From assembly GCF_900129375.1 (NCBI RefSeq), contig NZ_FQVN01000001.1, positions 372,001-436,000 of the forward strand: 64,000 nt of DNA, written 5' to 3'. Source of the stretch: Streptoalloteichus hindustanus. Lineage in GTDB: Bacteria; Actinomycetota; Actinomycetes; Mycobacteriales; Pseudonocardiaceae. The position numbers were made by a program, and so were the translations under genes. Of the stretch, positions 8,784 to 17,357 are shown piece after piece. A model generated the notes under the pieces. The model saw nothing but the letters and a program-made list of their open reading frames with translations. It had not been told where the DNA came from and searched no databases. Position 1 is the first letter of the stretch; each line of letters opens with the position of its first letter.

Positions 8784-9386
8784 GTGGACATTCGTTGGGT
8801 TGTCTTCGACTACGGCGAGGTCATCAGCGAGCGGACCGACGCGTTGCCGGAGCTGGCCGAGCTGCTCGGCCGCCCGGCCGCGGACTTCGAGCGGGCCTAC
8901 TGGGCCGAACGCGACCCCTACGACCGCGGGTGTTCGCACCTGGACTACTGGCGCGCCGTGGGCGGCCGGCTCGGTGTCGCGGTGGACGACGACACGGCGG
9001 AGCGGCTGACCGAGATCGACAACCGGGGCTGGTTGACGGTCGACGCCGAGTCGATCCGGCTCATCGAGGAGCTGCGCGCCGCGGGGGTGCGCCTGGCGCT
9101 GCTGTCGAACGCCCCGGCCCCGTTCGCCCGAGCCGCGGAACGCCAGCCGTGGACGGTGTCCTTCGAGCACCTGGTGTTCTCCGGCGACTTGGCCACCGCC
9201 AAGCCCGACCCGGAGATCTGGGCGGAGCTGGTGCGCCGTCTGGACACCCGCCCCGAGCGGTGCCTGTTCCTCGACGACCGCCAGGTCAACGTCGACGGGG
9301 CCGTCGCGGCCGGGCTGCACGCCCGGCGGTGGCGGAACGCCCCCGACGCCCGACCGCACCTGCGCGATCTCGGGCTCCTGCCCTGA
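8784..9386 (+). CDS. HAD-superfamily hydrolase
   Basis: A 200-residue haloacid dehalogenase-like phosphatase. Motif I is FDYGEVI (nucleophile Asp9), motif II LLSNAP, motif III lysine in AKPDPEIW, and motif IV FLDDRQVNVDGA. The pattern matches the HAD-IA subfamily (epoxide hydrolase N-terminal/phosphoglycolate phosphatase-like). The second acidic residue of motif I, normally DxD, is Gly (DYG), as in many HAD-IA members of this type. The substrate is unknown. It lies 38 bp after the threonine aldolase gene and may be cotranscribed. Confidence 0.88.
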   Translation: MDIRWVVFDYGEVISERTDALPELAELLGRPAADFERAYWAERDPYDRGCSHLDYWRAVGGRLGVAVDDDTAERLTEIDNRGWLTVDAESIRLIEELRAAGVRLALLSNAPAPFARAAERQPWTVSFEHLVFSGDLATAKPDPEIWAELVRRLDTRPERCLFLDDRQVNVDGAVAAGLHARRWRNAPDARPHLRDLGLLP

Positions 9387-9684
9387 CCCTCGACCTTCGC
9401 CGCGGGATCGGCGGCCACCGTCCGAATCCGACACGGAGGCCGCGGATTTCGCACATGAGCGCGCAGAATGCGCTATCCCAGACCGCGTTTTCGTCCAAAA
9501 CAGCGTTACTCGGGGGAACCCCCAAAATTTATGATCTCGTGGCGCTGCGCGGCGGGGCAAGGCCCGGGTCGGGTGGTCGGCCCGGCGGGTGCGGGGAGCT
9601 TCTACCAGGCAGTTCACCGGTTGCCGACCCCTTCGTGATCAACCAGCGGTAGCGTGCCGCTGGTCGATCAGAAGGAGGGTTGGC
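9387..9684. other. intergenic region with AT-richer segment
   Basis: This 298-bp gap contains an AT-richer stretch at about 9450-9540. A short reading frame from ATG 9456 to 9652 (65 codons) reads MSAQNALSQTAFSSKTALLG and includes a TTA codon, but its third-position bias is weak, so I do not call a gene. A GGGGG-AA-CCCCC palindrome (9512-9523) followed by TATGAT (9530-9535) looks promoter-like. Confidence 0.5.
9512..9537 (+). promoter_or_regulatory. GGGGGAACCCCC motif with downstream TATGATCT
   Basis: The palindrome GGGGG-AA-CCCCC is preceded by GTTACTC. AAC (9517-9519) is followed after 15 bases by TCT (9535-9537), a spacing like ECF promoters of the AAC-N15/16-TCT type. The same 12-mer occurs once more, at 53844-53855, again in an otherwise empty intergenic gap. 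Confidence 0.35.
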
Positions 9685-10269
9685 GTGTCGCTGCCGACGC
9701 CGGATCACAACGCCCTGCGGTTCGTCCCCGCCGACGGTCCCGTGCTGGAGCCGGTGACGAAGTTCGGCGGGCAGCCGGTGTGGCTGGCCGAGCCGACCTG
9801 GCCGCTGTCCGCCGAGCTGGGCCGGCCGATGCGCTTCCTCGGTCAGATCAGGCTGCCGGGCGAGTCGGTGCGGCTCGCCTACCTGTTCCTGACCGACGAC
9901 CCGGAGGACGCGATCGACAGCACGTGGGAACTCGAGGCGGGCGAGAACGCGTGCTTCTGCGTCCCCGGCCAGGTGCCGGACTTCGTCACCGTCGCGTCCC
10001 TCAGACGGGGGCCGACCTTCGGTGAGGATCACCTGGTCGAGTTCGGCGCACCGCCCGAGGACGACGACGCGGACTCCCTGCACTCCCGGGTCGGCGGAGC
10101 CCCGAGCTGGCTGCAGGCCGAGGAGACGCCCGCCGGGGACTGGCGTTTCCTGGCCCAGCTCGACAGCTGCGACCTGCCGTTCGACGTGAACTTCGGGGAC
10201 GCCGGCGTCGGCTACGCCTTCGTCGACGAGACGACGGGCGAGGGGCGTTTCCTCTGGCAGTGCGGCTAA
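9685..10269 (+). CDS. DUF1963-like (YwqG-type) protein
   Basis: A 194-residue soluble protein resembling the DUF1963/YwqG family: FGGQPVWLAEPTWPLS near the N-terminus, MRFLGQIRLPG, and a C-terminal half containing WLQAEE and LAQLDSCDLPFDVNFGDAG, then GYAFVDE. No catalytic residues are known for the family. The start GTG 9685 has a near-perfect AAGGAGGG eight bases upstream. The last four bases overlap the stop of the small convergent membrane gene. Confidence 0.82.
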   Translation: MSLPTPDHNALRFVPADGPVLEPVTKFGGQPVWLAEPTWPLSAELGRPMRFLGQIRLPGESVRLAYLFLTDDPEDAIDSTWELEAGENACFCVPGQVPDFVTVASLRRGPTFGEDHLVEFGAPPEDDDADSLHSRVGGAPSWLQAEETPAGDWRFLAQLDSCDLPFDVNFGDAGVGYAFVDETTGEGRFLWQCG

Positions 10270-10430
10270 CGCCGCAGCTGCCGGTTCCCGCGCCGCGCCC
10301 AGCCGACGGCCGCCGTGGCGACGAACAGCACGCCGCCGATCACGGCCAGCCAGAACAGCCCCTTGATCACCGCGCCCAGAACGGACACGGCCAACCAGAT
10401 CACGAGCAGGGCGCCGATCACCCGCCACAT
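10266..10430 (-). CDS. small single-pass or two-pass membrane protein (54 aa)
   Basis: A 54-residue hydrophobic protein starting MWRVIGALLVIWLAVSVLG, with two short membrane-like segments (about residues 3-20 and 25-43) and a basic tail ARRGNRQLRR. GGGGGAGG lies six to seven bases before the ATG, which strongly supports translation. Similar tiny proteins are common in actinomycete genomes and have no known function. It is convergent with the DUF1963-like gene, overlapping it by three to four bases. Confidence 0.75.
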   Translation of the reverse strand: MWRVIGALLVIWLAVSVLGAVIKGLFWLAVIGGVLFVATAAVGWARRGNRQLRR

Positions 10431-10481
10431 CGCGAACCTCCCCCGTTCGGTCTTCGTCCTCCCAACGAACGAGGGAGTCGA

Positions 10482-11663
10482 TCAGTGCCCCAGGGTCGGC
10501 AACCACCCCTCGATCCGGCTCAACGCCTCGGCGACGTCCTCCGCCCCGCCGGCGAAGGACAGGCGCACGAACCGGCCTCCGTCCACCGGGTCGAAGTCGA
10601 TCCCGGGCACGATGGCGACCCCGGTCTCGTCCAGCAGCCGTCGGCAGAAGTCGGTGGAGTCGTCGGTGAGGTGGGAGACGTCGGCGTAGGCGTAGAAGGC
10701 GCCGTCGGCCGGGGCGATGCGCTCGATCCCCAGCCCGCGCAGCCCGGAGAGCAGGAGGTCCCGGTTCGCGCGGTAGCGGGCGACGTGCGCGTCCGCCTCC
10801 GCGTAGGACTCGGGGGTGAACGCCGCGACCGCCGCGTGCTGCGCGAGCGCCGGGGGGCAGAGGGTGAAGTTGCCGGTCAGGCGGTCGATCGCCCGCAGCA
10901 GCGCCCGGGGCGCCAGCAGCCAGCCCAAGCGCCAGCCGGTCATGGCGAAGTACTTCGAGAACGAGTTCACGACCACCGCGTCCGTGCTGCTCGCCCACGC
11001 GGACGTGAGGTGCCGGCCGTAGCTGATGCCGTGGTAGATCTCGTCGCTGATGAGCCGCACGCCGTTGGCCTCGCACCAGTTGGCGAGCGCGGCCAGTTCG
11101 GCGGGGTCCAGGACGGTGCCGGTGGGGTTGGCCGGGCTGGCCACCACCAGTCCCCTGATCGGGGCGTCCAGCGCCTCCAGCACGGAGACGGTGGGCTGGA
11201 ACCGGGTGTCCGGACCGCAGGGCAGCTCGACGACCTCGCAACCGAGCGCGGTGAGGATGTTGCGGTAGGCCGGGTAGCCGGGCCGGGCCAGGGCGACCCG
11301 GTCGCCCGCGTCGAACGCGGCGAGGAAGGCGAGCAGGAAGCCGCCGGAGGAACCCGTGGTGATCACGACGTCGTCGGGCTCGACGTCCAGGCCGTACCGG
11401 CTCCCGTAGTGGCCGGCGACCGCCTCGCGGAGCTCGGGGATGCCGAGTTGCTCGGTGTAGCCGAGGGGCTGGCGACGGAGCGCGTCCTCGGCGGCCGCGC
11501 GCACGGGTCGGGGCGCCGGGCTGGACGGCTGGCCCGCCGCCAGTGAGACCACGTCGCCGCGCTCCCGTTGTCGACGGGCCGCGGCGGAGAGCACCTCCAT
11601 CACGTGGAACGGCGGCACGGCGGCGCGCTGCGCCACCCCCAACGACGACACCAGCTCCGTCAT
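10482..11663 (-). CDS. pyridoxal phosphate-dependent aminotransferase (class I/II)
   Basis: A 393-residue fold-type I aminotransferase. The PLP lysine is Lys237 in SFSKYFAMTGWRLG; SPANPTGTV (175-183), the DEIYHGI aspartate (208) and FVRLSFA arginine near the C-terminus complete the active site. The closest families are aspartate/alanine/valine-type aminotransferases, and the amino donor cannot be fixed from sequence. It stands alone between the small membrane gene and the ESX operon, with 143 bp separating it from the operon end. Confidence 0.92.
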   Translation of the reverse strand: MTELVSSLGVAQRAAVPPFHVMEVLSAAARRQRERGDVVSLAAGQPSSPAPRPVRAAAEDALRRQPLGYTEQLGIPELREAVAGHYGSRYGLDVEPDDVVITTGSSGGFLLAFLAAFDAGDRVALARPGYPAYRNILTALGCEVVELPCGPDTRFQPTVSVLEALDAPIRGLVVASPANPTGTVLDPAELAALANWCEANGVRLISDEIYHGISYGRHLTSAWASSTDAVVVNSFSKYFAMTGWRLGWLLAPRALLRAIDRLTGNFTLCPPALAQHAAVAAFTPESYAEADAHVARYRANRDLLLSGLRGLGIERIAPADGAFYAYADVSHLTDDSTDFCRRLLDETGVAIVPGIDFDPVDGGRFVRLSFAGGAEDVAEALSRIEGWLPTLGH

Positions 11664-11806
11664 GCCGCCAGCCTGCCAGACGGGTGACCGGGGGACACCG
11701 ACCCGACGAGCCCGGACGGACGCGCCGGCTCAGCCGCTCGGACGCGGCCGCGGGAAGGGTGTGGGGACGTGTTCCGGCCGGTCCACGCCCCCACACCGCC
11801 GGGTCG

Positions 11807-12997
11807 TCAGTAGCCCCGGTAGCCCGAACCCGTCTTCATGCCGACGACGCCCGGCACGTTGGACACCGAGCCGTAGCGCTCGATCGAGTACCGGACCCCG
11901 GCGATGATGTTGTCGACGGGGTTCCAGATGTCCTTGTGCCCGGGCAGCGCCCAGCGGTTGAACGTCGGGTCGATCGTCTGCATCAGGCCCTTGGACGGCG
12001 TGCCCTTGGCCGCGTTCGAGTCCCAGTTGTTGATCGCCTGCGGGTTGCCGCCCGACTCGTGCTGGATGATCATCCAGATGTCGTTCGGGTTCATCTTCTC
12101 GACCGGGTAGCCCTGGGCCTTGAGGATCTCGATGGCCTGCTGGATCCACTCGGCCACCTGGCCCTTCGGCGCGGGGCCGCCGCCCGGGGGCGGACCGCCG
12201 CTGGGGCCGAGGCCGCCACCACCGCCACCACCGCCACCGGAGTGGCCACCACCGCCGCCGCCGTAGCCGCCTCCGCCACCACCGCCGGAGTGACCGCCAC
12301 CGCCACCGCCCGAATGACCGCCACCGGTCGGCTGCGGGGCCTCGGAACCGGTGCCCTGCGGGGTGGTCGTGCCCGGCTCCGGGGGCGGGGTGGGGGTCCA
12401 TTCGACCTTGCGCCCCGGCGCCGGGGTGAACGGCTGCCCGTCCGGCGCCGGCAGGCTGGAGAACTTCGGCGCGATGTCGCCCACGTACCCGTTGAGCTTG
12501 CCCAACGCGGTCCGCAACGCGTTCTCGGCCTCAGCGACCCTGGGCCGCGCCTCGTCGGCGGACTCGCCGGCCAGCCGCTCGATCTGCGCGTTCAGCTCCT
12601 GCTCTGGCTTGTCCTTGTGCTCCGCCCTGAGCTTCCTGACCTCCTGGAGCAGCCGCTCGCAGATGTTGTTCACCGAGGTCTCGGCGGCCTGCAGGGCCTC
12701 GGCCGCGGCGTTCAACGCGCCCGCCGCGCCGCCCAGCGCCGTCTGCAGGGCCGTGCCGGCCTGCTTGACCTGCCCCATGTAGCTGACGAACCCGTCGGCC
12801 GATGAGCCCTGCCACGCGCCGTCCAGCGCGGCCACGGAGCGGTCGACCGCGCCGGCGGCCTCCCCGCACTTGGTCACGCTCTCCTGCCAGTGCCGGGCGA
12901 TGCCGCGGACCGCCTCCGGGTCGCCGTCCACCTTGTTGGCGAGCTCGGCCAGCGCCTGCCCCCCGGGCAGACCCGCCACCTCATCCTTCGCGCTCAA
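11807..12997 (-). CDS. WXG100-like domain fused to lytic transglycosylase (SLT) domain
   Basis: A 396-residue protein in three parts. Residues 1-160 are a helical ESX substrate domain with the WxG turn AWQGSSADGFVSYM. A Pro region and a Gly/His-rich linker (GGGHSGGGGGG repeats, about 215-275) follow. The C-terminal SLT domain has the catalytic Glu in WMIIQHESGGNPQAINNWD and GLMQTIDPTFN. It would be exported by an ESX system and cut peptidoglycan glycan strands. There is no signal peptide. I chose TTG 12997 because GGAGG lies five to six bases upstream. It is the last gene of the ESX operon, 17 bp after the small ESX gene. Confidence 0.86.
   Translation of the reverse strand: MSAKDEVAGLPGGQALAELANKVDGDPEAVRGIARHWQESVTKCGEAAGAVDRSVAALDGAWQGSSADGFVSYMGQVKQAGTALQTALGGAAGALNAAAEALQAAETSVNNICERLLQEVRKLRAEHKDKPEQELNAQIERLAGESADEARPRVAEAENALRTALGKLNGYVGDIAPKFSSLPAPDGQPFTPAPGRKVEWTPTPPPEPGTTTPQGTGSEAPQPTGGGHSGGGGGGHSGGGGGGGYGGGGGGHSGGGGGGGGGLGPSGGPPPGGGPAPKGQVAEWIQQAIEILKAQGYPVEKMNPNDIWMIIQHESGGNPQAINNWDSNAAKGTPSKGLMQTIDPTFNRWALPGHKDIWNPVDNIIAGVRYSIERYGSVSNVPGVVGMKTGSGYRGY
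12185..12325 (-). repeat. Gly/His-rich linker repeat inside the transglycosylase gene
   Basis: Imperfect repeats of codons for Gly with interspersed His-Ser (GGGHSGGGGGG units) encode a flexible linker between the WXG-like and SLT domains. Such simple repeats can change length by slippage. Confidence 0.7.
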
Positions 12998-13014
12998 CGT
13001 CCCCTCCAGACGCC

Positions 13015-13323
13015 TCAGCCGGCCGGCGTCATCGTGCGCACGGCGGAGTCCTCCGCCTGCTGCACGCTCTGCTGCACCGCGTCCAACGCCCGCTCGACCT
13101 TGCCCATCAGGGACTCGGCCGCGGCGAACTCCGCACCCACCAGGGCGGTGAACTTGTCCACCGCCGAGGACAACCCCGCCGAGCCGTCCAGCCTGCCGAA
13201 GATCGACGGGTTGCCGCACTGGTTGGGGAAACCGTCGCCGATGGCCCCGAACTGGCTGGCCTGACCGCTGATCGTCGTGCGGCACTGTTCCAGCGCCTCA
13301 CTGTTGAACTGGCTGACTGCCAC
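13015..13323 (-). CDS. small ESX (type VII) secreted-protein-like
   Basis: A 102-residue, helical, Cys-poor protein starting VAVSQFNSEALEQCRTTISG. Its size, two-helix pattern and place directly before a WXG-like gene fit an ESX/EsxA-like or EspC-like partner. A canonical WxG is not seen; the turn region reads CGNPSIFGRLDG. I chose the GTG at 13323 because AGGGGG is nine bases upstream; a TTG at 13332 is also in frame. It probably forms a heterodimer with the product of the next gene. Confidence 0.68.
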   Translation of the reverse strand: MAVSQFNSEALEQCRTTISGQASQFGAIGDGFPNQCGNPSIFGRLDGSAGLSSAVDKFTALVGAEFAAAESLMGKVERALDAVQQSVQQAEDSAVRTMTPAG

Positions 13324-13356
13324 TCCTGCCAACCCCCTTTTGGCGACCTGCGACGC

Positions 13357-14271
13357 TCAGTCTGACGGGTGACGATCAGCTTCGGTTCCGCGGCCACGGG
13401 CGACGCGGGCGGACAGGGTTGCCGGCGTTCCCCCGACGGCGCGTCCCTCGGCCAGGCGGCGCGTGGTGTCGAGCAGGTCCTGGACGTGCCGTGCCAGGCA
13501 CGCGTTGTCCGTGGGCGCGACGGTGGCCCAGCGCCGTCCGTCGGCGGCGGACCGCTCCTCGACCAGGTAGCGCCCGTCGGCCGTGTCGTGGAAGGCCACC
13601 ACCCGGGACGCACGTCGCCGCCGGCCGTGGCGGTCGAGCACGGCGGCGCCGAACTGCCCCCGCCGCCGGGCGCCCCCGACCATCCGGGCCAGCCCCCGCG
13701 CGTCGGCCGCGCCGACCCCCTGCCGGACCAGCCCCCGCGCGAACGCCGTCGGCGAGGGCCCCGCGCACCGGGCCGCGAGGTCGATGGCCGCACGCGGCGC
13801 CGACACCGGCCGGCCGGGGCCGGCGGGGTGCTCCGCCAGCAGGCCGACGGCCTCCCGCCCCAGTGCGCCGTCGTAGAGGTAGCGCAGCCGCAGCGCCGAG
13901 TCGTGCAGCACGGCCACCACCCCGATCTCGCCGCTGGTGGCGACGAGCGCCCGCACCTCTCCCCGGTCGACGGTGCCGATCCGGGCGTCGACGGCCTGGC
14001 GGGGGTCCGCGAGCACGGCGAGCGCGTCCCCCAGCACCGGGTCGAGGCGGTGGCGGGCCGCCAGGCCCAGACGCTCCAGCTCGGCCCAGGCGTCCGCGAC
14101 CACGACGGCGCGTTCCTCGGCCAGAAAACCCCGGGGCGGCACGTGCAGCACGACCGGCGGCGGACCGAGCCGCAGCGCCGACCACGCCACCTGGTAGGCG
14201 GAGGCGCTGATCACCACCGCCGGACCCGTCCCCGGCGTCCGCGTCGACCGCGGCGTCCCCGGGCGGGTCAC
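13357..14271 (-). CDS. EspG-family ESX secretion-associated protein
   Basis: A 304-residue EspG-like cytosolic chaperone. Features include YQVAWSALRLGPPPVVLHVP near the N-terminus, an ADAWAELERLGL helix and a C-terminal beta-rich part with GRYLVEERS. EspG proteins bind the tip of PPE-like substrates and deliver them to the ESX ATPase. The PPE-like partner is encoded immediately upstream, and its stop overlaps this GTG start as GTGA, suggesting matched production. GGAG lies nine bases before the GTG; the TTG at 14280 has no usable site. Confidence 0.84.
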   Translation of the reverse strand: MTRPGTPRSTRTPGTGPAVVISASAYQVAWSALRLGPPPVVLHVPPRGFLAEERAVVVADAWAELERLGLAARHRLDPVLGDALAVLADPRQAVDARIGTVDRGEVRALVATSGEIGVVAVLHDSALRLRYLYDGALGREAVGLLAEHPAGPGRPVSAPRAAIDLAARCAGPSPTAFARGLVRQGVGAADARGLARMVGGARRRGQFGAAVLDRHGRRRRASRVVAFHDTADGRYLVEERSAADGRRWATVAPTDNACLARHVQDLLDTTRRLAEGRAVGGTPATLSARVARGRGTEADRHPSD

Positions 14272-14972
14272 CTCTGACAACTCCGACCACTGGCGCCCAC
14301 CGGACAGGGCGTCCCCAGCCGATGGTCCGCGATCGGCCGGCCCGTGTCACCGCTGATCAGTCGATCGGGTGCGCCGCCCGCCCCGTCTCCGGCGGCGGCC
14401 CCGCCCCGGGGCCACGCCGCGCGGCCGGCCCCCGGCACGTCGACGACGACGTCCGGCGGCGGGACGAACACGGGCATGCCGTTCACCACGGTCCCGCTCG
14501 TCGCCTCGTACTCCCGCATCAGCCCGGCCGCACGTTCGTGTGCTTCCCGCGCCGCCTCCTCGACCGGCTCGCGATCGACCGTATTCTCGAAGACGCCGGC
14601 GATCCCGCCCGCCACCTGCTCTTGGTCGCCGGCCGGCACCGGCATCGAGTCCCTGGTCCGGACGAAGGCCTCCCCCTGCTCGGAGACCAGGTCCACCGCG
14701 ATCACCGCGCCGAGCTGGGCGTCCGCCGTCCACGCCGCGAGCCCGCCCACCGCGCCGAGCGCCGCCTGCGCCCTGGCGCCCTCGTAGGCGATGCCGATCC
14801 GGCGCAGGCCGTCGGCGATGTCCCGCTCCGCACGCGCGAACGCGGCGCCGACCGCCTCGCACCGACGGCGGGCGTCCTCGATGCCCCGTTCGCCGGGTCC
14901 GGTGCGGATGTCGTCGTAGATCTGCTGGTGCGGGACGGCCAACCAGTTCCGCCCCCGGCCGAACTCACCCAT
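14268..14972 (-). CDS. PPE-like ESX substrate
   Basis: A 234-residue protein with an N-terminal helical domain starting NWLAVPHQQIYDDIRTGPG, the PPE-like form usual outside mycobacteria, then a helix pair (DARRRCEAVGAAFARAERDI, GIAYEGARAQAALGAVGG) and a Pro/Gly-rich C-terminus. PPE proteins are exported by ESX systems with EspG help, and the EspG gene follows directly with a GTGA overlap. GGGAGAAGG precedes the ATG. No classical PE partner gene is visible; the small 120-residue protein at the head of the operon may fill that role. Confidence 0.78.
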   Translation of the reverse strand: MGEFGRGRNWLAVPHQQIYDDIRTGPGERGIEDARRRCEAVGAAFARAERDIADGLRRIGIAYEGARAQAALGAVGGLAAWTADAQLGAVIAVDLVSEQGEAFVRTRDSMPVPAGDQEQVAGGIAGVFENTVDREPVEEAAREAHERAAGLMREYEATSGTVVNGMPVFVPPPDVVVDVPGAGRAAWPRGGAAAGDGAGGAPDRLISGDTGRPIADHRLGTPCPVGASGRSCQR

Positions 14973-15009
14973 GTGGCCCGCCTTCTCCCACGACTGCCGT
15001 GCGACCGGT

Positions 15010-15624
15010 CTAACGCCGCTCCCGCAAGGTGGTCAACACCGCTTCGCTGACGAGGACCCCCTTGGCGCACAGGGCGTCCTGCGACCGCGCCGGTCCGGAC
15101 CGCTGGCCGACCGCGACCCGGAGGAACTGCCCCTCGGCGACGCGCACGCTCACCTCGCAGGAGCCGGCGCCCGACGGGGAGCCGTCCGTCGTGGGACGGG
15201 CCTCCCGCGCGGGCACGCCGGCAACGGTGATCTCGCGGGTGCGGCGGTCGGGCCGCTGTCGCGCGTGGAGGTCGGTGGGCACGACGGCGCCCACCGCGAC
15301 CACGTCGACCTGGAGTTCGGCCGCCTCGGCGGCGAACACGCAGCCGGGTGCGTCCAGGGTGGCGTCGTGGTCGGGCCGGGGAGGTTGGTCCACACCGAGC
15401 TCCCGCCGCTGGCCCTCGGTCAACAGCCGGCAGGGGTCCACTTCGGACAGTGGGCGGTCACCGGTCGGCCGGGTCGCCGCGGTCGTGCGGGCGTCCGGTG
15501 GCGGCCCCTCGGGGGTGCCGCATCCGGGCAACGCGCCGAGTACTGCCAGGAACACCGTGGCGGCCATCGGCGTGAAAAGACGAGAGAACCGAACGCGACC
15601 GCCACCTGGCCCGGCCACGCTCAC
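15010..15624 (-). CDS. DUF3558-type lipoprotein
   Basis: A 204-residue exported lipoprotein. The N-terminus is basic (GGGRVRFSRLF), followed by a hydrophobic stretch and lipobox LPGC-G at about residue 38. The mature part has SEVDPCRLLTEGQRRELGV, typical of DUF3558 proteins, and paired cysteines (PCRLL, PGCVF, SCEVSV, ALCAKG). The family sits on the outer face of the membrane and is often found with ESX genes; its function is unknown. The GTG start overlaps the upstream gene's stop as GTGA. Confidence 0.82.
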   Translation of the reverse strand: MSVAGPGGGRVRFSRLFTPMAATVFLAVLGALPGCGTPEGPPPDARTTAATRPTGDRPLSEVDPCRLLTEGQRRELGVDQPPRPDHDATLDAPGCVFAAEAAELQVDVVAVGAVVPTDLHARQRPDRRTREITVAGVPAREARPTTDGSPSGAGSCEVSVRVAEGQFLRVAVGQRSGPARSQDALCAKGVLVSEAVLTTLRERR

Positions 15625-15983
15625 GACTCCTGGCCGGGCGAGGGGGGTGGGGCGGTGGCTCCAGTGGCGCGCCGCACCGCCTCCAGCTGGTCGACGATCG
15701 AGCGGATCTGCGCGACGGCGCCCTCCCACGCGCGGAGCGCGGAGTTCGCGCCGTCGAGGCTGCGCCGACTCAGCGCCAGCGCGGCGTCGACGCTCACCTG
15801 GTCCGAGCCGGGCGCGAGCACCCGCAGCTCGCGCCGCGCCTCGGCGATCCTCGGCTCGAGTTCGGCGAGCGCGCGCCGGAACACCACGATCGCCCCGTCG
15901 ACCTGGTCGGGTTCGATCCGCAGCACCCCGGTCGCCCCGTCCGGCGACCCGACGGTTCCGGCCCGGTCCCACACGAAAGGCAT
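15621..15983 (-). CDS. WXG100-like/ESX small helical protein
   Basis: A 120-residue helical protein, first gene of the ESX operon. The N-terminus MPFVWDRAGTVGSPDGATG is followed by two long amphipathic helices (PDQVDGAIVVFRRALAELEP ... and GANSALRAWEGAVAQIRSI), with W-E-G at about 90-92 as a possible WxG turn. A tail rich in Ala/Pro ends the protein. GGGAGG is five to six bases before the ATG at 15983. Its length is slightly above the usual 100 residues. Confidence 0.68.
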   Translation of the reverse strand: MPFVWDRAGTVGSPDGATGVLRIEPDQVDGAIVVFRRALAELEPRIAEARRELRVLAPGSDQVSVDAALALSRRSLDGANSALRAWEGAVAQIRSIVDQLEAVRRATGATAPPPSPGQES

Positions 15984-16035
15984 GGCCACCTCCCGACACG
16001 CCCCGCCCGCCACCCCGTCAGGGGGACGTAACGGC

Positions 16036-16057
16036 CGGGAACGCGGTTCCGTTCCCG
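16036..16057. terminator. hairpin after purD
   Basis: CGGGAACG (16036-16043) and CGTTCCCG (16050-16057) pair around a six-base loop, about 30 bp after the purD stop. The same bases on the minus strand read GGAAC-N17-CGTT, so an ECF-type promoter for the ESX operon is an alternative reading. Confidence 0.45.
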
Positions 16058-16085
16058 CCGTCGGTTGGGCCGGACGGCCGTGGGG

Positions 16086-17357
16086 TCACGCCTCCTGCGG
16101 GCTGGGAACCGTGATCTCGCCGCGCACCGCGCGCAGGGCGATGTCGGTGCGGTGGTGCGAGCCGGTGAGGTGCACGTTGGCGATCCGGCGGTAGACGTCC
16201 TCCCTGGCCGCCTCAAGGTCGTCACCCACCCCGACCACCGAGAGGACCCGCCCACCGGCGGACACGACTGCGCCGTCCTCCCGCCGCCGCGTGCCGGCGT
16301 GCAACACGCCGTCGGCCTCAGACCCGGCGATCACGTCTCCGGTTCGCGGCCGCCCGGGGTAGCCCTCGGCGGCGACCACGACGGTCACGGCCGCGCCCTC
16401 AGCCCACTCCAGCGGCGGGTGCTCGATCAGCCGACCGGTGGCGGTGGCGAGCAGCAGCCCGGCGATCGGAGTGCGCAGCAGGGCCAGCACGGCCTGCGTC
16501 TCCGGGTCGCCGAACCGGCAGTTGAACTCGATCACCTGCGGGCCGCGGGAGGTCAGCGCGAGGCCGGCGTAGAGCAGGCCGGTGAACGGCGTGCCCCGCC
16601 GGGCCAGCTCGTCGACCGTGGGCTGCACGACCCGCCGCACCACGTCGTCGACCAGGTCGCCCGGGGCCCACGGCAGCGGCGCGTAGGCGCCCATGCCGCC
16701 GGTGTTCGGGCCGCTGTCGCCGTCGCCGACGCGCTTGAAGTCCTGGGCCGGCAGCAACGGCACCACGGTGCCGCCGTCGACCAGGCAGAACAGCGACGCC
16801 TCCGGACCATCCAGGAAGGACTCCAGCAGCACGGGGTGCCCGTCGTCGAGCAGGCCCATGGCGTGCGCGCGGGCCGCGTCCAGGTCGCTGGTCACCACGA
16901 CGCCCTTGCCGGCGGCCAGGCCGTCGTCCTTGACCACGTACGGCGCGCCGAAGCGGGACAGCGCGGCGTCCAGCCGGGCGGGGTTGTCCACGACCTCGCT
17001 GTGCGCCGTGGGCACCCCGGCGGCGGTCATGACGTCCTTGGCGAACGCCTTGGAGCCCTCGATCCTGGCGGCGGCCCTGGACGGGCCGAAGCACGGGACG
17101 CCGGCCGCCCGGATCGCGTCGGCCGCGCCGGCCACCAGCGGGATCTCCGGGCCGACCACCACGAGGTCGGCCCGCCAGGACGTGGCCAGCTCGGCCACGG
17201 CGGCGGCGTCGCCGACGTCGACGCCGGGTGTCTCGGCGAGCGCCGCGATGCCGGCGTTGCCCGGCGCGCACGCCAACGCGGTCACCGCGGGGTCGTGGGA
17301 CAGAGCGAGGACCAGGGCATGCTCACGGGCGCCAGACCCGATCACCAGGACACGCAC
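16086..17357 (-). CDS. purD: phosphoribosylamine--glycine ligase
   Basis: PurD (423 residues) joins glycine to 5-phosphoribosylamine, step two of purine synthesis. The N-terminal fold begins [15 protein letters not shown]; the ATP-grasp domain has [13 protein letters not shown] and [10 protein letters not shown], and [12 protein letters not shown] carries metal-binding residues. Length is standard. The GTG start at 17357 lacks a ribosome-binding site and has TACGCT eight bases upstream (complement of 17366-17371), so the transcript is likely leaderless. It is divergent from the GDPD gene. Confidence 0.95.
   Translation of the reverse strand: MRVLVIGSGAREHALVLALSHDPAVTALACAPGNAGIAALAETPGVDVGDAAAVAELATSWRADLVVVGPEIPLVAGAADAIRAAGVPCFGPSRAAARIEGSKAFAKDVMTAAGVPTAHSEVVDNPARLDAALSRFGAPYVVKDDGLAAGKGVVVTSDLDAARAHAMGLLDDGHPVLLESFLDGPEASLFCLVDGGTVVPLLPAQDFKRVGDGDSGPNTGGMGAYAPLPWAPGDLVDDVVRRVVQPTVDELARRGTPFTGLLYAGLALTSRGPQVIEFNCRFGDPETQAVLALLRTPIAGLLLATATGRLIEHPPLEWAEGAAVTVVVAAEGYPGRPRTGDVIAGSEADGVLHAGTRRREDGAVVSAGGRVLSVVGVGDDLEAAREDVYRRIANVHLTGSHHRTDIALRAVRGEITVPSPQEA

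Noticed and set aside
9456-9652. 65-codon plus-strand frame (MSAQNALSQTAFSSK...) with a TTA codon
   Set aside because: Third-position GC is near 60% in its first half and there is no ribosome-binding site; the segment looks like a promoter region.
12185-12325. CRISPR-like array suggested by repeated GCCACCACC units
   Set aside because: The repeats are in frame and encode a Gly/His-rich linker; there are no unique spacers.
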